From Bactericera cockerelli (lineage: Eukaryota > Arthropoda > Insecta > Hemiptera > Triozidae), in NCBI GenBank assembly GCA_024516035.1, contig CM044961.1:10184094-10248093 (forward strand): 64,000 nucleotides of DNA. The letters are read 5' to 3'. The notes beneath the pieces were generated by a model. It did not search any database, was not told the origin of the DNA, and saw only the letters and a list, made by a program, of their open reading frames with translations. Made by a program: the position numbers and the translations under genes. This document shows positions 1-10,300 of this stretch, in pieces. The first letter of the stretch is position 1, and each line of letters starts with the position of its first letter.

Positions 1-44
1 GATATGACCATGCAGTTGAAAGCGACGTTAAACCAAAAAAAAAA
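1..44 (+). repeat. 3' tail of a 5S/tRNA SINE
   Basis: The window opens inside the conserved tail of the SINE family described at 63621-63836: a block reading ATGACCATGCAGTTGAAAG, then GCGACGTTAAAC, ending in an A-run. The head lies outside the window. Confidence 0.7.
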
Positions 45-1572
45 TCATTCTATACATGTTTAAAGAAAAAAATATTTTCTTCTTTGTGAGTAGCACAGTA
101 TTAAAGCAGTTGAATGACTTTCATGTGATGTTGAACCCAGAAAAATACTTAACTACTGTTATGTGTTTTCTCAAAAAAGAAATCTGACATTTAGTTTTAC
201 TTTTTCCCCAGCTCCTGAGTTCCCAAAAACGGGGTACAGAAAGGGTTCCATCCTAGGGTTCAGAACAACAGGAGTGGAAATGGATAAGGGATGCCATTCC
301 AGAGTAGATATCTGACGGAGGAGATGGGAGGGGTCGGGGACAAGGAAAGGGATGAATTGTTCACATTGTTAACATTTACAGGCACATAAATCACAATGAA
401 GACCTCATATTAGTACTTTGATATGAGCGCTCCAAGTACAGTCTACGTACATTTATACTCTGGTAGGTGTGTACTTTGTACAGGGTGCTTCCGATGTTTG
501 TTGCATAATCTAGAAACCATTGTACAAAATTTCAGCATTCTAGGTGTTGTCAGTACAACAGTACAAATAATAAACAAATTCACAAAGATTCGAGGGCGAG
601 TAAATCAGTTAATGAGTGTATGTCTTCTAATGATTTTTTTTTTTTAATGCGTATATGTGTTATTTACAATTTATTGATATCGAAATTGCTTGAATACGCT
701 TTACTAAATATTTGCCATGCTTGGGCCTCGAACAGTATTTCCCTTCTCTAAGTTGGTTTAGGTCAATCAAATTTAAAAACAATAGCTTCTTAAGATTCCA
801 CGACAGAGAATTTACATAAATCAAACAAAAGTCAACGGAACCAATGAGTAAAAAATAGAAGCTACTCACTTCAACAAAATCAGCCCCACCAACATAGCAG
901 ACCACCATGGGACCTTCACCTACCTAAAACTCTAGACAAAGACCACATGGCAGGTAACAGAGGCATAAAAAATTAGGTCCATAAAAAAAACTGGAACATG
1001 AGACAGAGGTCTCGCCAAATGTCTCATTTTGTTTCAATTTCACAATCAGCAGGTATTCCTGAATAAAGACATTCTGAAATGGCAGGAGGCCTTTGAAAAT
1101 ATTGCGAAATCATGAGAATTGCACAATTTGGTCTTCTTGACCCATGTCAAAATCACTTTCACTTTTTTGTGTTCTTTGAATTAGATGTCTACCTAATTCT
1201 TCTTTTATTTTTCTTACAAAGATGTTTTCTATTAGTTTGAAAAAATATTTATGATGCAATTTTCTCTTCTGACAGTGCAAAAACGAACTGGGAGAGTTTG
1301 TATTATAGTGACAAAAAATCTAAAAATAGAGTTATCAAAAGTTTCAAATACTATATTGTCATCTCCATGCACACATAAGACTCTCCCTACCTGTCCCTCC
1401 AGCTCTGTCAGACTCTGTCGAGAGCGCTGATTCCCTTCTAATTTATCTCAAGACAATTAAGGTGTACGACCAAGTATAAAAGACCAAGACAATCGGCGTG
1501 AATGACCTGTCGAGTAACAGAGTTAAAGAGCCTAATGGAAAAAAAAGTTTCAATTAGGTATTTCTTGTCTCT
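45..1572. other. No gene recognised
   Basis: AT-rich DNA with only short scattered open frames that show no family motif or splice-framed structure. Nothing recognised. Confidence 0.5.
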
Positions 1573-1581
1573 ATTATTATT
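1573..1581. repeat. ATT repeat at the 3' junction of the R4/Dong-type element
   Basis: Three ATT units sit directly at the 3' side of the minus-strand retrotransposon. With the longer ATT tract beyond its 5' end, this suggests insertion into one (TAA)n microsatellite. Confidence 0.55.
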
Positions 1582-4500
1582 TCCTTAGGGTCTCAGGTGT
1601 TTCTCCTGGTGTTTGATGCTAGGTGCGGGCAGTTGCCAAACACTTTCGCTTATTGATTACTCAAGAATCTCCGAACAATTCTTGTGGTATTGAGCACAAC
1701 AGCTTTCTGAAGTAAAATATAGGTGTTTCTTTTTAGTCCGAGCATTTCTAGGCTTTTGTGCAGTTCCTTTGGTATTACACCCGTGCAGGAGATGACAACA
1801 GGCACTATTGTTATTTTGTTTAGGTTCCACATTTTCTTAACTTCATCTGCCAAGTCTGTGTACTTGCGCTTTTTCTCATGGCTTGTGGTGAGTATGTTGT
1901 GGGTGTTGGGTACTGCTATATCAATAATGAACGCCTCCTTTTTAACTTTGTTTCTCACTACTATGTCCGGCTTATTACAGGGTATTGTCCGGTCTGTCAT
2001 GATTGAGCGGTCATAGTAAATGAGGTACTCGTTGTTCTGCATTACTGCAGGCGGCTGATATTTGTAGTATGGTGTCTTGCGAGTTTCTTGTTTCAGTCCT
2101 AGTTTGTAGCAGATGTCCTGATGTATTGCAGCAGCTACTTGATTGTGGCGGTGTAGGTATTCATTTTGTGCTAGCATGCTGCATCCAGCTGTTATGTGTT
2201 GTATAGTTTCTGCTTTGTCTTTACATTTTCTGCATTTGTCATCTGTTGTTTTCGTGTCCTTTACGATGTATTTGAGGTAATTTTTGGTACTGATAACCTG
2301 GTCTTGAATGGCTAACATGAACCCTTCCGTTTCCGGCATGAGATCTCCGCACGTCAACCATGCGTTCGACGCTGTTAAGTCGACATAGTTTTGGTCAAGT
2401 TCGTGCGGATGTCTTCCATGTAGGGCCTTGTTTCGCCATTCTTGATGTTTGCTGTCATTGCGCCTGATGGTTTCATTTGGTTGGTCTGCTTCATTTGCCA
2501 GGTTTAGTGGAGTGTATGCTTGGTCTTGTAAACAGATGCAATGATGTAGAGGTGATGTATTTTTTCTTTGATGGAAATACTCTCTCATGAGCTTGACTTG
2601 TCCATTGTGCAGGTTTATTACATCAATCAGTCCTCTTCCTCCCTCTTTTCTTGGGATGGTCATCCTTAGCACACTTGATTTTGGGTGGTGCTTCCGGTGT
2701 TCTGTCAGAGTCGTCCTAGTTTTCTTCATAATGTTTTCGAGGTCTGTAACTGTCCACTTTATCACTCCAAAGGAATAGGTAAGTACCGGTATGGCTAGGG
2801 TATTCAGTGCTTTGAAGGTGTGTATGCTGTTCAGTTCTGTTCTACATATTTTGTTAACTCGGGATAGGTATTCTTTTGTGAGGTCTTCTTTGATTTTAGT
2901 ATGGTCAATTGTTTTAGCTTGTTGGTATCCTAGATATTTGTAGACATCTTCCTCACTCATTGCCTCTATCAATCCTCCAGATATTAGTTGGATTTCTCCA
3001 GGCCTACTCTTACCTTTTTCAATGTTAATAACTCTACACTTGTCTAATCCAAAGGTCATGCAAATATCTTTCGAAAACTGTTCAACTAAGATGGTGAGTT
3101 CTTTCAGTTTATCTTGGGACGGTGCGTATAGTTTCAGGTCATCCATGTACAACTGGTGTGATATTATATGTTGTATCTGTGTGTTTTTTAGTGAATATCC
3201 GATTCCGGTCCTGTTCAGTAGTTTAGATAGAGGGTTTAGTGCCAGGCAGAACCATAGAGGGGATAACGAGTCTCCTTGGAAGATACCTCTAGTTATTTTG
3301 ATTTCTGGCATATCTTGTGTTGTTATAGGTCTTAGTTCGTTAGTATTATTGCCTTTATTGGTGGAAAGTATTATTTTTGTTCTCCAACCTTTCATTAGCT
3401 GTTGTAAACACTGTATTAGTATAGGGTGAACTTTGTATATTTGCAGTACCTTGATTAGCCAGTCATGTGGCACGGAGTCGTAGGCCTTTTGATAATCCAC
3501 ATAACAGCATGATAGTTTCCTATTTTTCTTTCTGACCTCATTTAGGATAACAGAGTCAATGATCAGCTGTTCTTTACACCCTTTGGTGCCTTTTCGGCAA
3601 CCTTTTTGTTCTTCTGTCATTATCATCTGGCTTTCTACATGTTTATTCAGAATTTTGGTCATAATAGATGTAAGTATTTTGTATGTGGTTTGTAAACATG
3701 TGATGGGACGGTATTTTGCTGGGTCACTAGATATCTTGCCTTTGGGTAGGAGGTACGTTTTGCCTTCTGTTAGGAATTCAGGTATACTTTCTGGGTTTTT
3801 CATGAAGTTGTTGAGGAATTTTGTTAGCTTGATATGTGTGCTATCAAGTTTTTTGAACCAGAAATTATGTATGTTGTCGCTCCCTGGGCTTTTCCAGTTG
3901 TGTGTATTGTTGATGATTTCTCTAGTGATATCTAAAGTTATGTGTGGTTCTTCCATCGGTAATAATTCTTCATTTTCTTGTTCTTCTTTGGTCAGCCAGT
4001 TTGCACGAAGGTTGCATTGTGTATCCTTGTTCCAAATTCCATCCCAGTATTGTTTTATTTCTTGTTGGTTGGGTGTGCTCTCTATTGTGGTTTGTCTTGA
4101 TTGGTTTGTATTTGCCTTTAGAGATCGGTAGAAATTTTTCTCGTTATTTTTGAACTCATTGTTTTGCTGTTTTCTTTTGTTGCTTATTGAATAGCGTTTG
4201 ACTTTAGTGCTTAGTACTGTGAGTTTTTGCTGAAGCGTGTCCAAGCATTCTTCGGGGCCTTTGTTGGGTAAATCTCTTGGTGTGTGAATTTTGTATTTGT
4301 CTAGGATTTCTTTGACTTTTCTTGATAGTTTCTTGCTAGGATTTCCTTTTTGATATTCCATGAGTCTTCCAATTTCACTTCTTTTAGTTTCAATTTTTTT
4401 CATGATTCTCCTCTTCCATGGTGGAACAGTTTCCTCGGTGGATTTTTTGTTTGTGCTTTGTTCGTTGATTTTCGCTCCATTGGCTATAGCTGCTGTATAG

Positions 4501-5945
4501 GCTGTGCAATATATGAGGTCGTGGAGTTCATTGAAAGTTTCTGTCTCAGATTCTAATAGCATTGGTAAGATTTTAGTGTTAAGTATGTCTATGATTTTGG
4601 CTAATTTTCTTGATGTTTTTTGCTTTGGGATCCAAGGTCTTCTGGTTGGGTCTATTCCTCTATATTTTTGTAGTGTAGTGCTTAGTATTTCTTTCAAGTA
4701 TGATGTGAACGATGTGATTGTATCAATGTTATCGCCTATATCTGCTGTGTAATCTTCATAGGTTGGCACTTGTGTTAAGTTTGGAGATGTGACATCGTTC
4801 TGGCTCTCAGTGATTTCAATATTTTGTACTTGACCAGGGATTGTTTCTATTTGGTTGATTTGTAGACTAGGGATTAAAACATTAGTTAGAATTTGACTAG
4901 ATTGTGCGACTGTTGATGGTTCATTGTTAGTTTCTTCTCTCTCATTGGTTGAGTTTCCTTCTCTTTCTAGTGTCTCTCGGACTTCTCTTTTGATCTGTTC
5001 TATCATTTCGTCAGACAAGTATTTCTTGGTTATTATTGCTCTTCTTTGATCTGCTATTCGTTGTTCTGTGACTGGTATTTCTGGGTGTTGTGCTACAAAT
5101 GCTTCATGCAATTTTTTTCGGAAAGCTGTTGTGTCTGTCTCGAGTTTTGTAAGATGGAAGTAGGTGCGCATGATGTAGATATTCAATTCTTGGGACCATT
5201 TCATGCGCACTCTTGTTCGTCCTGCTAGCGTGGTCTCGGGTAAAATGGGATTGGAATTTTCCCTCCGAGAAACACTTCTAGCAGTTACAGCACTTAAGGA
5301 TGGAGTCTGGCTGTTTGCACTGGTTGAGGCATCTTGGGTTTCGGGTATCCCGACCGTGGTCTGCCTTGTTATTTGTCTTGTCCCACGGTCACCACCGGCT
5401 CGCATGCTGTCACTTCCAGCGGTGGCTCCAGAAGTGCCCTGGTGTTGCCCCCCAGGAGGTAGCGGGGTTCCGAGGTCTTTATAACTATTTGTTATCTCCA
5501 TTTTTAATTAAAATAATGGGTTTTGCCATTGCCCTGTTGGTGACTCAGGAAAAAGATGAGTTCTTCCGTCTCTCACGTGGCTTAATGATAATGCACGGAC
5601 GTAGGGTTGGGCTTATGAGAGAATTTTTTGGCATTTATACTAACTGCCAGAGTTGGAGTTTGTCTGTTCAGCCGCCCCTCTGGGGTACAGACGCTGACCA
5701 GACGCAATTGATGTTCATGGAGTATTTTTAACATGTCTCCACTACTTCCTGGGACGTTACTGGTCGAAGTAACCATCCAGGTATCAACTACTTGCTCGGG
5801 CCCTGGGGTCGCCACTCCCCAATGACTGATGAATCAGACATCCCTGGGGTCTCACAGGAATCGTCTGCATGAGACTTTCCACCTGTGAGGGCTGATTGCA
5901 GATGTTTAAATCTGGGCGATGGGATCGCCCACCCCTACGCCATCT
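1582..5945 (-). mobile_element. R4/Dong-type non-LTR retrotransposon, apparently full length
   Basis: The element runs on the minus strand. It has a GC-richer 5' UTR (about 5502-5945), one long ORF (1650-5501) and a short 3' UTR (about 1582-1649) with no long poly-A tail. Both ends abut ATT/TAA repeats. The clade call rests on the protein: a single ORF with a Myb-like N terminus, reverse transcriptase, CCHC zinc knuckle and restriction-like endonuclease. Dong of silkworm is known to insert into TAA repeats, which fits what is seen here. The exact ends are inferred from where the microsatellite begins, because a target duplication inside a simple repeat cannot be resolved. Confidence 0.8.
1650..5501 (-). 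CDS. R4/Dong-type retrotransposon polyprotein (Myb-like, RT, zinc knuckle, REL endonuclease)
   Basis: A 1283-residue uninterrupted ORF. Residues 1-95 are low complexity. About 98-160 is a Trp-containing Myb-like DNA-binding region (RMKWSQEL onward). A basic linker follows. The reverse transcriptase spans about 535-870, with the finger motif KSPGSDNIHNFWF (537-549), the A-box YVDYQKAYDSVP (667-678), FQGDSLSPLWF (741-751) and the catalytic YMDD (785-788). A zinc knuckle C-X2-C-X8-H-X4-C lies at 1090-1107. The restriction-like endonuclease carries KPD (1177-1179) and, 14 residues later, IID (1192-1194). This architecture is that of R2/R4-group elements, which nick the target and prime reverse transcription from it. 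All catalytic residues are present and there is no stop or frameshift, so the copy may be young. The first Met is used; the true start is not proven. Confidence 0.9.
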   Translation of the reverse strand: MEITNSYKDLGTPLPPGGQHQGTSGATAGSDSMRAGGDRGTRQITRQTTVGIPETQDASTSANSQTPSLSAVTARSVSRRENSNPILPETTLAGRTRVRMKWSQELNIYIMRTYFHLTKLETDTTAFRKKLHEAFVAQHPEIPVTEQRIADQRRAIITKKYLSDEMIEQIKREVRETLEREGNSTNEREETNNEPSTVAQSSQILTNVLIPSLQINQIETIPGQVQNIEITESQNDVTSPNLTQVPTYEDYTADIGDNIDTITSFTSYLKEILSTTLQKYRGIDPTRRPWIPKQKTSRKLAKIIDILNTKILPMLLESETETFNELHDLIYCTAYTAAIANGAKINEQSTNKKSTEETVPPWKRRIMKKIETKRSEIGRLMEYQKGNPSKKLSRKVKEILDKYKIHTPRDLPNKGPEECLDTLQQKLTVLSTKVKRYSISNKRKQQNNEFKNNEKNFYRSLKANTNQSRQTTIESTPNQQEIKQYWDGIWNKDTQCNLRANWLTKEEQENEELLPMEEPHITLDITREIINNTHNWKSPGSDNIHNFWFKKLDSTHIKLTKFLNNFMKNPESIPEFLTEGKTYLLPKGKISSDPAKYRPITCLQTTYKILTSIMTKILNKHVESQMIMTEEQKGCRKGTKGCKEQLIIDSVILNEVRKKNRKLSCCYVDYQKAYDSVPHDWLIKVLQIYKVHPILIQCLQQLMKGWRTKIILSTNKGNNTNELRPITTQDMPEIKITRGIFQGDSLSPLWFCLALNPLSKLLNRTGIGYSLKNTQIQHIISHQLYMDDLKLYAPSQDKLKELTILVEQFSKDICMTFGLDKCRVINIEKGKSRPGEIQLISGGLIEAMSEEDVYKYLGYQQAKTIDHTKIKEDLTKEYLSRVNKICRTELNSIHTFKALNTLAIPVLTYSFGVIKWTVTDLENIMKKTRTTLTEHRKHHPKSSVLRMTIPRKEGGRGLIDVINLHNGQVKLMREYFHQRKNTSPLHHCICLQDQAYTPLNLANEADQPNETIRRNDSKHQEWRNKALHGRHPHELDQNYVDLTASNAWLTCGDLMPETEGFMLAIQDQVISTKNYLKYIVKDTKTTDDKCRKCKDKAETIQHITAGCSMLAQNEYLHRHNQVAAAIHQDICYKLGLKQETRKTPYYKYQPPAVMQNNEYLIYYDRSIMTDRTIPCNKPDIVVRNKVKKEAFIIDIAVPNTHNILTTSHEKKRKYTDLADEVKKMWNLNKITIVPVVISCTGVIPKELHKSLEMLGLKRNTYILLQKAVVLNTTRIVRRFLSNQ

Positions 5946-6000
5946 ATTATTATTATTATTATTATATATTATTATTATTATTATATTATTATTATTATTT
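5946..6000. repeat. (ATT)n microsatellite at the 5' junction of the R4/Dong-type element
   Basis: About 55 bases of ATT units, twice interrupted by ATAT, begin exactly where the retrotransposon 5' UTR stops. It is read as the remainder of the insertion target. Confidence 0.8.
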
Positions 6001-6446
6001 CTTAGTGCCTCCAAGATCATGAAGGCTTGATCGGAATATCTTTCTAAGGAGGGTAAAATTATAAATGTCTATTCGATCAAACACAAGAATAATCTTTAGC
6101 TTTTGTTAATAAAGTTCTTGAACAGCTCCATACATATACCTATTGTATGTGTTTCCAGTTTACCTCTTTACCTATTGTTTTCAATGAAATAAGCCAAATA
6201 TTTCCTACCCTCAGATTTTCACCAACCTCTTTCTGTAGAAGTCCTAACAATAGCTATCTGGAAATTCCTGACGTAATTTCTGGACTTTGAATAACGAGTG
6301 GAAACGGCATAGCATTCCAAAATCACAACACTATGCCTCTTCCATGCTCCAGGAATGATTCAAAATGTTTGGGAAATGAAGCTGCTTTACTTCATATTTC
6401 CATATTATTAGTTTGAAGATACCTATCAATAAAATTTACCAAGTTA
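6001..6446. other. No gene recognised
   Basis: AT-rich unique-looking DNA. No coding signal or repeat structure was recognised. Confidence 0.5.
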
Positions 6447-6567
6447 AGTTATCATATTTGTCAATCACTTTCGTGATATCACAACTACTCAAACTCGTAT
6501 TACTTGAACCACCGACCACCAGATTACAAGTCAGCCGCCTTATCGATCAAACTTCTGAGGTTGGTCC
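6447..6567 (-). repeat. tRNA-Thr-like SINE (family C), copy 1
   Basis: Read on the minus strand, the head is tRNA-like: a GATCGATAAGGCGGC stretch, an anticodon loop resembling CTTGTAA (Thr TGT), and a B-box-like GGTGGTTCAAG. The body contains the shared stretch GTTTGAGTAGTTGTGATATC. Related copies lie at 17110, 23034, 23599, 45336-45632 and 55526. Confidence 0.7.
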
Positions 6568-6780
6568 AATATATTTATTTACAAATAGATGCTCTTTATT
6601 AACTAGGACATGACTTCTTTGCAATACAATATTAATATTGTAACTCTGTTTACTGCAACTATGATACTAACATTGAGCAACTTTACAGTCTAAATAAATA
6701 AAGCAACTAAATAAATTCAATTATTGTTATTAAGTCTTATTTATTTGTTTTATTGAATGTGTTTAATGTAATTATATACA
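6568..6780. other. No gene recognised
   Basis: AT-rich spacer with many short AAATAAATAA-like runs. Nothing recognised. Confidence 0.4.
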
Positions 6781-7041
6781 ACTAGCGGGCTGTCGCCCGC
6801 TTTGCGGGCCGAGGCATGGCCGTGAAAGCAAAAAATCCTTTTTCGTCAATGGCAGGTGTTGTAGTAGGAGTTTCGAAAAATCCCGTCTTATTGCACATCT
6901 AGACTATAAGACAAAGCTACCTATTAAATTTCAGCTTCCTAGGACTTACGGTTTGGGCTGTAGAGCGATGATCAGTCAGTGGTCAGTGGTCAGTGGTCAG
7001 TGGTCAGTGGTCAGTGAGTGTCTTTGACATTTATATATAGA
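6781..7041 (+). repeat. Interspersed repeat G (ACTAGCGGGCTGTCGCCCGC family), copy 1
   Basis: Begins ACTAGCGGGCTGTCGCCCGC and ends in a TTTATATATAGAG-like AT tail. A near-identical copy lies inverted at 47024-47258. The two match over most of about 230 bases, with this copy carrying extra TCAGTGG units. It could be the 3' end of a longer retrotransposon or a short non-autonomous element; the sequence does not decide. Confidence 0.7.
6976..7019 (+). repeat. (TCAGTGG)n short tandem repeat
   Basis: Five to six 7-base units near the 3' end of repeat G. The inverted copy at 47024-47258 has only about two, so this is a variable internal array. Confidence 0.8.
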
Positions 7042-7735
7042 GATAATTACAGTTCTGTTGATATCATACACAGCATCCAATTGGTTCCGGCTATAGACTA
7101 CAAAGAGCAGGTAATAGTCTTATGTTCAATTATACTGGTAAATAACTTTTCAACAGGGAATGGCTATTCAGATTTTTTTAACACGGTTGAATTCTCTCCT
7201 ACATGATCAAAAATATTATTCTTATTATTAATCTTTTTCTCTCACTGGACCAGCAAATAATCTTCCACATCCCAGTGGACACAAGAGATTACTCAGAAAT
7301 ATCCACGTCCACAACATTCTCCCATCCTCCCCCTATCTCCTCCACCTCCACCTGCCTCCTAATTTCCTCTTCAACCTGCTAAACACTCCCTCTCTTTTAC
7401 TTCTCAAATTTTCTCTCCTCTCTATTCTATCCCTTCTTCCTACAACCTCCTTGATTCTCTTTCGTCTCTTATTCTTCCCCTCCAAAATTTTCCTCCTCCT
7501 CCTCATTCTACAATTTCCCTTCCACCCTTATCATCATCATTCCCCCACGGACCCACTGCTTTGACAGGGACAAATTCATCTCGTAATTGTTTTATTATGT
7601 AAGCATACCACGACTGTTTTCTCATCCCTCTTCGCATCCACTCATCCGCTGACCTCTTCATGTCATTTATCAAATTATCACATTGTTCTCTTCCATTTAG
7701 TCTAATTTTACTATTCCATTCTCATATATTTCTTC
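7042..7735. other. Pyrimidine-rich region, no gene
   Basis: From about 7240 the plus strand is strongly CT-rich (clusters of CCTCC, TCTTC). This gives long but low-complexity open frames. No gene is supported. Confidence 0.5.
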
Positions 7736-8225
7736 GTATTGCCTTTTCCATTCTCATCCATTTCTTCCATTCTCATCCATTTCTTCTTATTTTACTTACT
7801 CTTCCATTCTCATCCATTTCTTCTTACTGTACCTACTCTTCTATTCTCATCCATTTTTTCTTATTGTACCTACTCTTCCATTCTCATCCATTTCTTCTTA
7901 CTGTACCTACTCTTCTATTCTCATCCATTTTTTCTTATTGTACCTACTCTTCCATTCTCATCCATTTCTTCTTATGGTACCTACTCTTCCATTCTCATCC
8001 ATTTATTCTTAACTTCTTTCATTTTCATACATTCCGTCTTATTGATCTCTTCCATTCTCATCAATTTTTTCTTATTATCTTCTTCCATTCTCATCCATTT
8101 CTTCTTATTGTACCTAATCTTCCATTCTCATGTATTTATTCTTATTGTACCTACTCTTCCATTCTCATCTATTTCTTCTTATTGTACCTACTCTTCCATT
8201 CTCATCCATTTCTTCTTATTCCCCA
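7736..8225 (+). repeat. 37-bp minisatellite
   Basis: About 12 units built on CCATTCTCATCCATTTCTTC followed by TTATTGTACCTACTCTT. The cleanest units (7808-8000) keep a 37-base period; edges are degenerate. Overlapping frames rich in Phe, Ser and His are by-products of the repeat. Confidence 0.85.
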
Positions 8226-8746
8226 TTTACTCTCTGACCATTCTCTTTATGTTTTCTTTCTATCATTTTTATAAACGTCCCTGCGACAAATTTTGCTTCT
8301 CCACTGCTCTTCCTCCTCTCTATCTCCTCTTCTTCCTCCCTGCAAAGTTTGCTTTCTATTTCCGTTAGCAATGCTGTCATTAATCTCTGCACCTCCTCCT
8401 TCTCTTTCACATCATGGAAATGAGGGTTATGCCGTCAGTTTCTTTCTCTTTTCCAACCGAATTGATTTTCCTCGGCATTGATAATTGCTTTTTGTAATAA
8501 TCATCAAGTTGTTGTTTCGAAGAGAGGCAGAGTGGATGATACATTCATACATGAATTATTTATTTTATTTTCCATTCAGAAACTCTATTACAGATCATTA
8601 ACAAGATACATTAACTACCAAATAGATCAATTGTTCCTTATGGAACTAGCCACATTTATTCATTTTCAACAATCCGAAATACATTTTCTTTCACTAATCA
8701 TGATAAAATGTTGCAGAAATGCAAAAGATACAACCTCAACAAAATC

Positions 8747-8987
8747 ATGGCTGCAGAAGGTAACTCAAAAGATTTCGAGATAAACTACAGATCTTTGTTC
8801 ACAGATGAAAGAAGGGAAGAGACATCTCGATCTCTGATGTCTTCTCAATGGACCCCTGAAGACGTCCATTTAATTTTAAGTAATGGTCGCAGAGTTCCAA
8901 CAGATCGGAGTTACGCCCTACGAAATATTCCAAAACCTGCTCCAGATTTGAAACTGGATTTTGTAGATTTTGAACTTCGTTTATACT
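8747..8987 (+). CDS. Candidate first coding exon, unknown protein
   Basis: The Met at 8747 has a favourable context (AAATCATGG). It opens a hydrophilic sequence of mixed composition beginning MAAEGNSKDFEINYRSLFTD. It includes SSQWTPEDVHLILSNGRRVP and continues in frame past a weak donor-like GTAGGA at 8988 to a stop at 9100. Residue composition after about position 80 becomes AT-driven, which fits an exon end near 8988. An acceptor-like TTGCAG at 8711-8716 could place the exon border upstream of the ATG. I do not recognise the family. The call rests on composition and borders only. Confidence 0.3.
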
Positions 8988-9100
8988 GTAGGATTTCTAA
9001 AGGAATTTTTATTCTATATTTTAATTTGTTATCTCCTAACATCAAAAGCATATGTAAAATCAAAGCATCGAGGCATAAATTAGTCTCTAATTATATTTAA

Positions 9101-10210
9101 TTTTAGGCTAAAGCTTCCTGCAATTTGCTGTTAACACGGATGGCTTTAATAAGAGTAGGTAATTAGGTATGTAAATTTCTCATCAATCTTTTGAGTTAAG
9201 CTCAAGCGGCTCCAACATAAATTGGTTTATAATGAGAGCGGATTGGCAGATCTTTAAGAACTTGTGGGACGGGATGATTATGAAATAGGTATGAATTCCA
9301 TAGTCGATGATATATAAAAAATTAAAAACGAGTATAATGTAAAGGGTGATACAAAAATCCTTTTAAGTATTCCCTTCAGGATGTTCCATATTATTTTAGT
9401 TTTATTGGTCATTAAATAGGATTTTGAAATTATCTATTATAAATCTGTCGGACACACCAATGAATTCATTTGGTATTATGGTACGTACCCGTAACACTAA
9501 ATATTGTTTACATATTTTAAATATTGATCTAGCAGCGAAAATTGCTGATGTAGGCAACATCTCAAGAACTTTCGTATTTTAAATAATTATGTACGAGTAA
9601 GCTAGAGTTATAACGTTGAGACGAGGTATGGATAAGTTTCAACAGTTACATAAGTGTAATTATTAATCTACTAATCTCTTTACAATAAATATGAAATATA
9701 ATTATGCTGAGTACTTATCTACTAATCCATAAAAAAAAAATGATGGCTTAGTGTCAATAACAACACACTTATGACGCATTCAAATTAATTATGTGCTAGA
9801 ACTCATAATTTTAGAAACGATTTTTTAGTCCAAATTGTTGAGAAGATTCTTCTAAAACATACAATCATGCTTTGGTTTTTTTTTTATAAGAACATTCTTC
9901 CTATATATAATTCAGTCTTCAATGATGGGAGCCCAGCTCCGTCATCAAAACCATACGAGGTTAGCTTCCAATCTCTTCTAAAATGATTTGCTGTTAGTCT
10001 AAAATCTAAACACGATCGGGTGCTTATTTTTCTCACGAGAAAATCATGTCAAAATAGATTCAAAACTGGTTACTAACAGGTGCGTGCATCTATGTAGAAT
10101 AAAAAATAATCTTTGGTAGCACCTGCCATATCTACATATGATAAAACATAGAAAATAGCATTCAGATAATTTGTACTTTAACAGCAGGGAAATTGCCTGC
10201 TTTGCAAAGT
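9101..10210. other. No gene recognised
   Basis: AT-rich DNA with no coding or repeat structure that I can identify. Confidence 0.5.
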
Positions 10211-10300
10211 GGATTTGTGAGTTTCCTGCGAATGGAGGGTACATTCATGTCGTGATATGACCATGCAGTTAAAGCGACGTTAAACCCAAAAATAAAAAAA
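10211..10300 (+). repeat. 3' part of a SINE sharing the 5S-SINE body
   Basis: Contains GAATGGAGGGTA, then ATATGACCATGCAGTT and AAAGCGACGTTAAACCC, ending in an A-rich tail. Same body and tail as the 5S-headed copy at 63621-63836; the head is missing here. Confidence 0.75.

Noticed and set aside
3559..4131. 190-residue plus frame
   Set aside because: Lies antisense within the R4/Dong ORF and has no motif.
7660..8368. Two overlapping frames of about 205 residues
   Set aside because: Artefacts of the 37-bp CT-rich tandem repeat; the repeated Ser-His-Pro-Phe text follows the DNA period.
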